Of a stretch of DNA of 64,000 nucleotides, positions 62,335-64,000 are shown one piece after another. Where the stretch lies: positions 6,471,448 to 6,535,447 of the forward strand of contig NC_088108.1 of the NCBI RefSeq assembly GCF_036370855.1. The letters are read 5' to 3'. The notes beneath the pieces were generated by a model that was not told the origin of the DNA, did not search any database, and was given only the letters and a program-made list of their open reading frames with translations. Numbering within the stretch: the first letter of the stretch is position 1; every line of letters begins with the position of its first letter. This DNA comes from Dromaius novaehollandiae. Taxonomy: Eukaryota > Chordata > Aves > Casuariiformes > Dromaiidae. Both the position numbers and the translations under genes were made by a program.

Positions 62335-64000
62335 CAGCCCCTGTTTGCTTTAAGCCTGGTTTGCACCTCTGAGAAAAATGTTGCTGTCTCCAGTCCTATA
62401 CTGCAGTTCCTGCTATTTTAAACAAATGTTCTTTCCTTTCTTTGAAGCAAGTGACTTTTAGCAAAAAAATGGAAATGACCTGTATCATTGGTCACTGCCA
62501 TGCTACAAAGGCAGAGTGTTTTGGAGAATGCCTTAAAAAAGAGTTCAGGAAGGATGCTAGCAGCACAGCTCTTACAGTCTGGGTTATCTATGCTACTGCA
62601 TAGATACAAGCTCTGTCAGTAGAAGCTCAAAATGAACAGGCTGTAAATCTGACCCTTGTTAATAAAGAGTACTGCCACATGGACCTCTAGATAAGTCGGT
62701 CTGCCTCTTAGTAGCAGGGGGTTTCCAGGTTGTATTTAAAGACGTGTAAGTGTTCTGACTTCTTTTTGAGGATTTCTGTTCCCCAGCTAGTCAAGTGTTG
62801 TTCCTTTTCCTTGCTAAGGGGTGCTGATGAAGGAGGACACTGATAACCATTCTAGTTTTCATTCCATTAAATTTTTTAACACATTTGCTTTGTGTTTTGG
62901 AAAAGAAATCCAAAAATATGACCTTCAGTACACATACAGGAAAAAAAAAGGCAAAGCCTACCAAGCTTCCTCACACTCTAACAACTTGTGCAGGGTACAA
63001 GGTGCAACTGGCTTGTTGCAGGATCCTGCAAGCAACCAGAAAGTGCTCACATTAGCATTTACTGAGATGCTGTTGCTCTTTCATTTTTTAGTTTTTGGAC
63101 GTTGAATGGACTGAACAATCAGAAGTATTTTAGCTAAACTGCAAAAAGTGTTGTGTCTTGGGAGTGGGGGAAATGGGGTAGTCCACCTGGAATATCTTGA
63201 ATCAGAATTCGTAAAATCCTGTCATCAGCTTTAACATTTGCACCAGTTCTTTCTCCAGACTGGCATAAAAAAAATGGCATTTTCATTGAATTTTACCTAT
63301 GACATAGCTTATCTTCACCTTCTTGTTCAGTTTTCTCATCTAGCCTGCGGGGGAAAAGCAGGAACCTTTCTGAGACTACTCTGATCATTAGTTAAAAACT
63401 TAACATTTAATGTTTGACTATTTTGGAGCAATGGCAGACATTTTAATCTTGCTGTGCTGAAACCATTTATGTATGTATATATGTATTTATCCATTGATCT
63501 GAATCACATGTTTCAATATTTGGCTAAAGTATCACCTAACACCCAGGAGAATGACTTACAGCTATAGACTTATAGGATTATCAGGCTTAATTAGTATTAC
63601 TGTAGACCTCCTGTGGTGCAGAATATGGCTTCCTTATTCTAAACTTTTTAAGCTAATATTAAGAGGAATTGCCATTCAGTTATACTGTATGACAGTAGTT
63701 AGTCTAAAGTGAAATCTTGTATGATCAGTCTAAAACTGCTCAAGCCTCCTGGTTATCACAAATCCTCTACCATTTTTTTCTAAGCTCCCTTATGCTTGTG
63801 CCAATACTTTCAATAGCATGTGAGCCAGATTTGTCTCCAGTGTGGCATGAAAAAAAACAGTGAGATCGTGTCGGAGATGAATTTGGTAACACGTATTCAG
63901 TCATCTAAGTTGCTGGCCTTATAGTAAGGATAGAGCACTGATTCATTTCTCACTGTGCCTTGGTTTTGTGGAAATATTTGTCCTTGTTCTTCTGTTTTTA

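Larger units (their letters stand above)
58626..64000. other. AT-rich intergenic DNA
   Basis: I see no supported gene or exon here. It holds an A28 run (60926-60953) and a CTCF-like motif (62319-62334). By mammalian synteny as I recall it, ACSL4 lies on the far side of this gap, head to head with TMEM164, but no ACSL4 exon is recognisable in the window. Confidence 0.6.

Noticed and set aside
62821-63105. Plus-strand open frame of 94 codons
   Set aside because: No splice signals or family resemblance; chance-level length in intergenic DNA.
57001-64000. Possible exons of ACSL4, the expected neighbour
   Set aside because: I looked for ACSL4 N-terminal wording in this flank and found none. In mammals the two genes are separated by a very large gap.

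Overview
This is nuclear DNA of a vertebrate, most likely a sauropsid (crocodilian, turtle or bird). It has long AT-rich introns, GT-AG splicing, a CpG-island promoter, well-preserved ancient MIR SINE relics and degraded CR1 LINE pieces, and no recognisable mammalian Alu, B1 or L1 material. I cannot name the species.

The one gene I recognise is TMEM164, on the minus strand. All six coding exons are here (42139 down to 1886). Together they encode 290 residues with correct GT-AG boundaries and matching phases at every junction. The product is a polytopic membrane protein whose human counterpart has been described as an acyltransferase that builds arachidonoyl ether phospholipids linked to ferroptosis. 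The Cys and His reported as important there appear to be kept (C116 and H174 here). The coding span is about 40 kb, with introns of about 17.1, 1.8, 12.2, 7.9 and 0.4 kb.

Layout. 1-1885: probable 3'UTR and downstream flank of TMEM164. 1886-42139: TMEM164 coding exons and introns, which carry MIR and CR1 relics, microsatellites and several long G runs. 42140-43250: 5'UTR and a CpG island with a roughly 22-bp GC-rich tandem repeat holding CCAAT boxes that read on the TMEM164 strand. 43250-64000: the head-to-head upstream side, AT-rich, with a dead CR1 reverse-transcriptase piece, two LTR-like CT-rich repeats and more MIR relics.

The main novelty candidate lies on the plus strand of that upstream side. 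Four well-formed splice-bounded exons and a terminal exon with a poly(A) signal (43649 to about 58625) join in consistent reading phase into an open frame of about 105 codons. It starts at an ATG in a good Kozak context just outside the shared CpG island. I recognise no family for it. It could be a small lineage-specific protein gene or a spliced non-coding RNA, divergently transcribed from the TMEM164 promoter region. It is a hypothesis made from splice signals and frame only.
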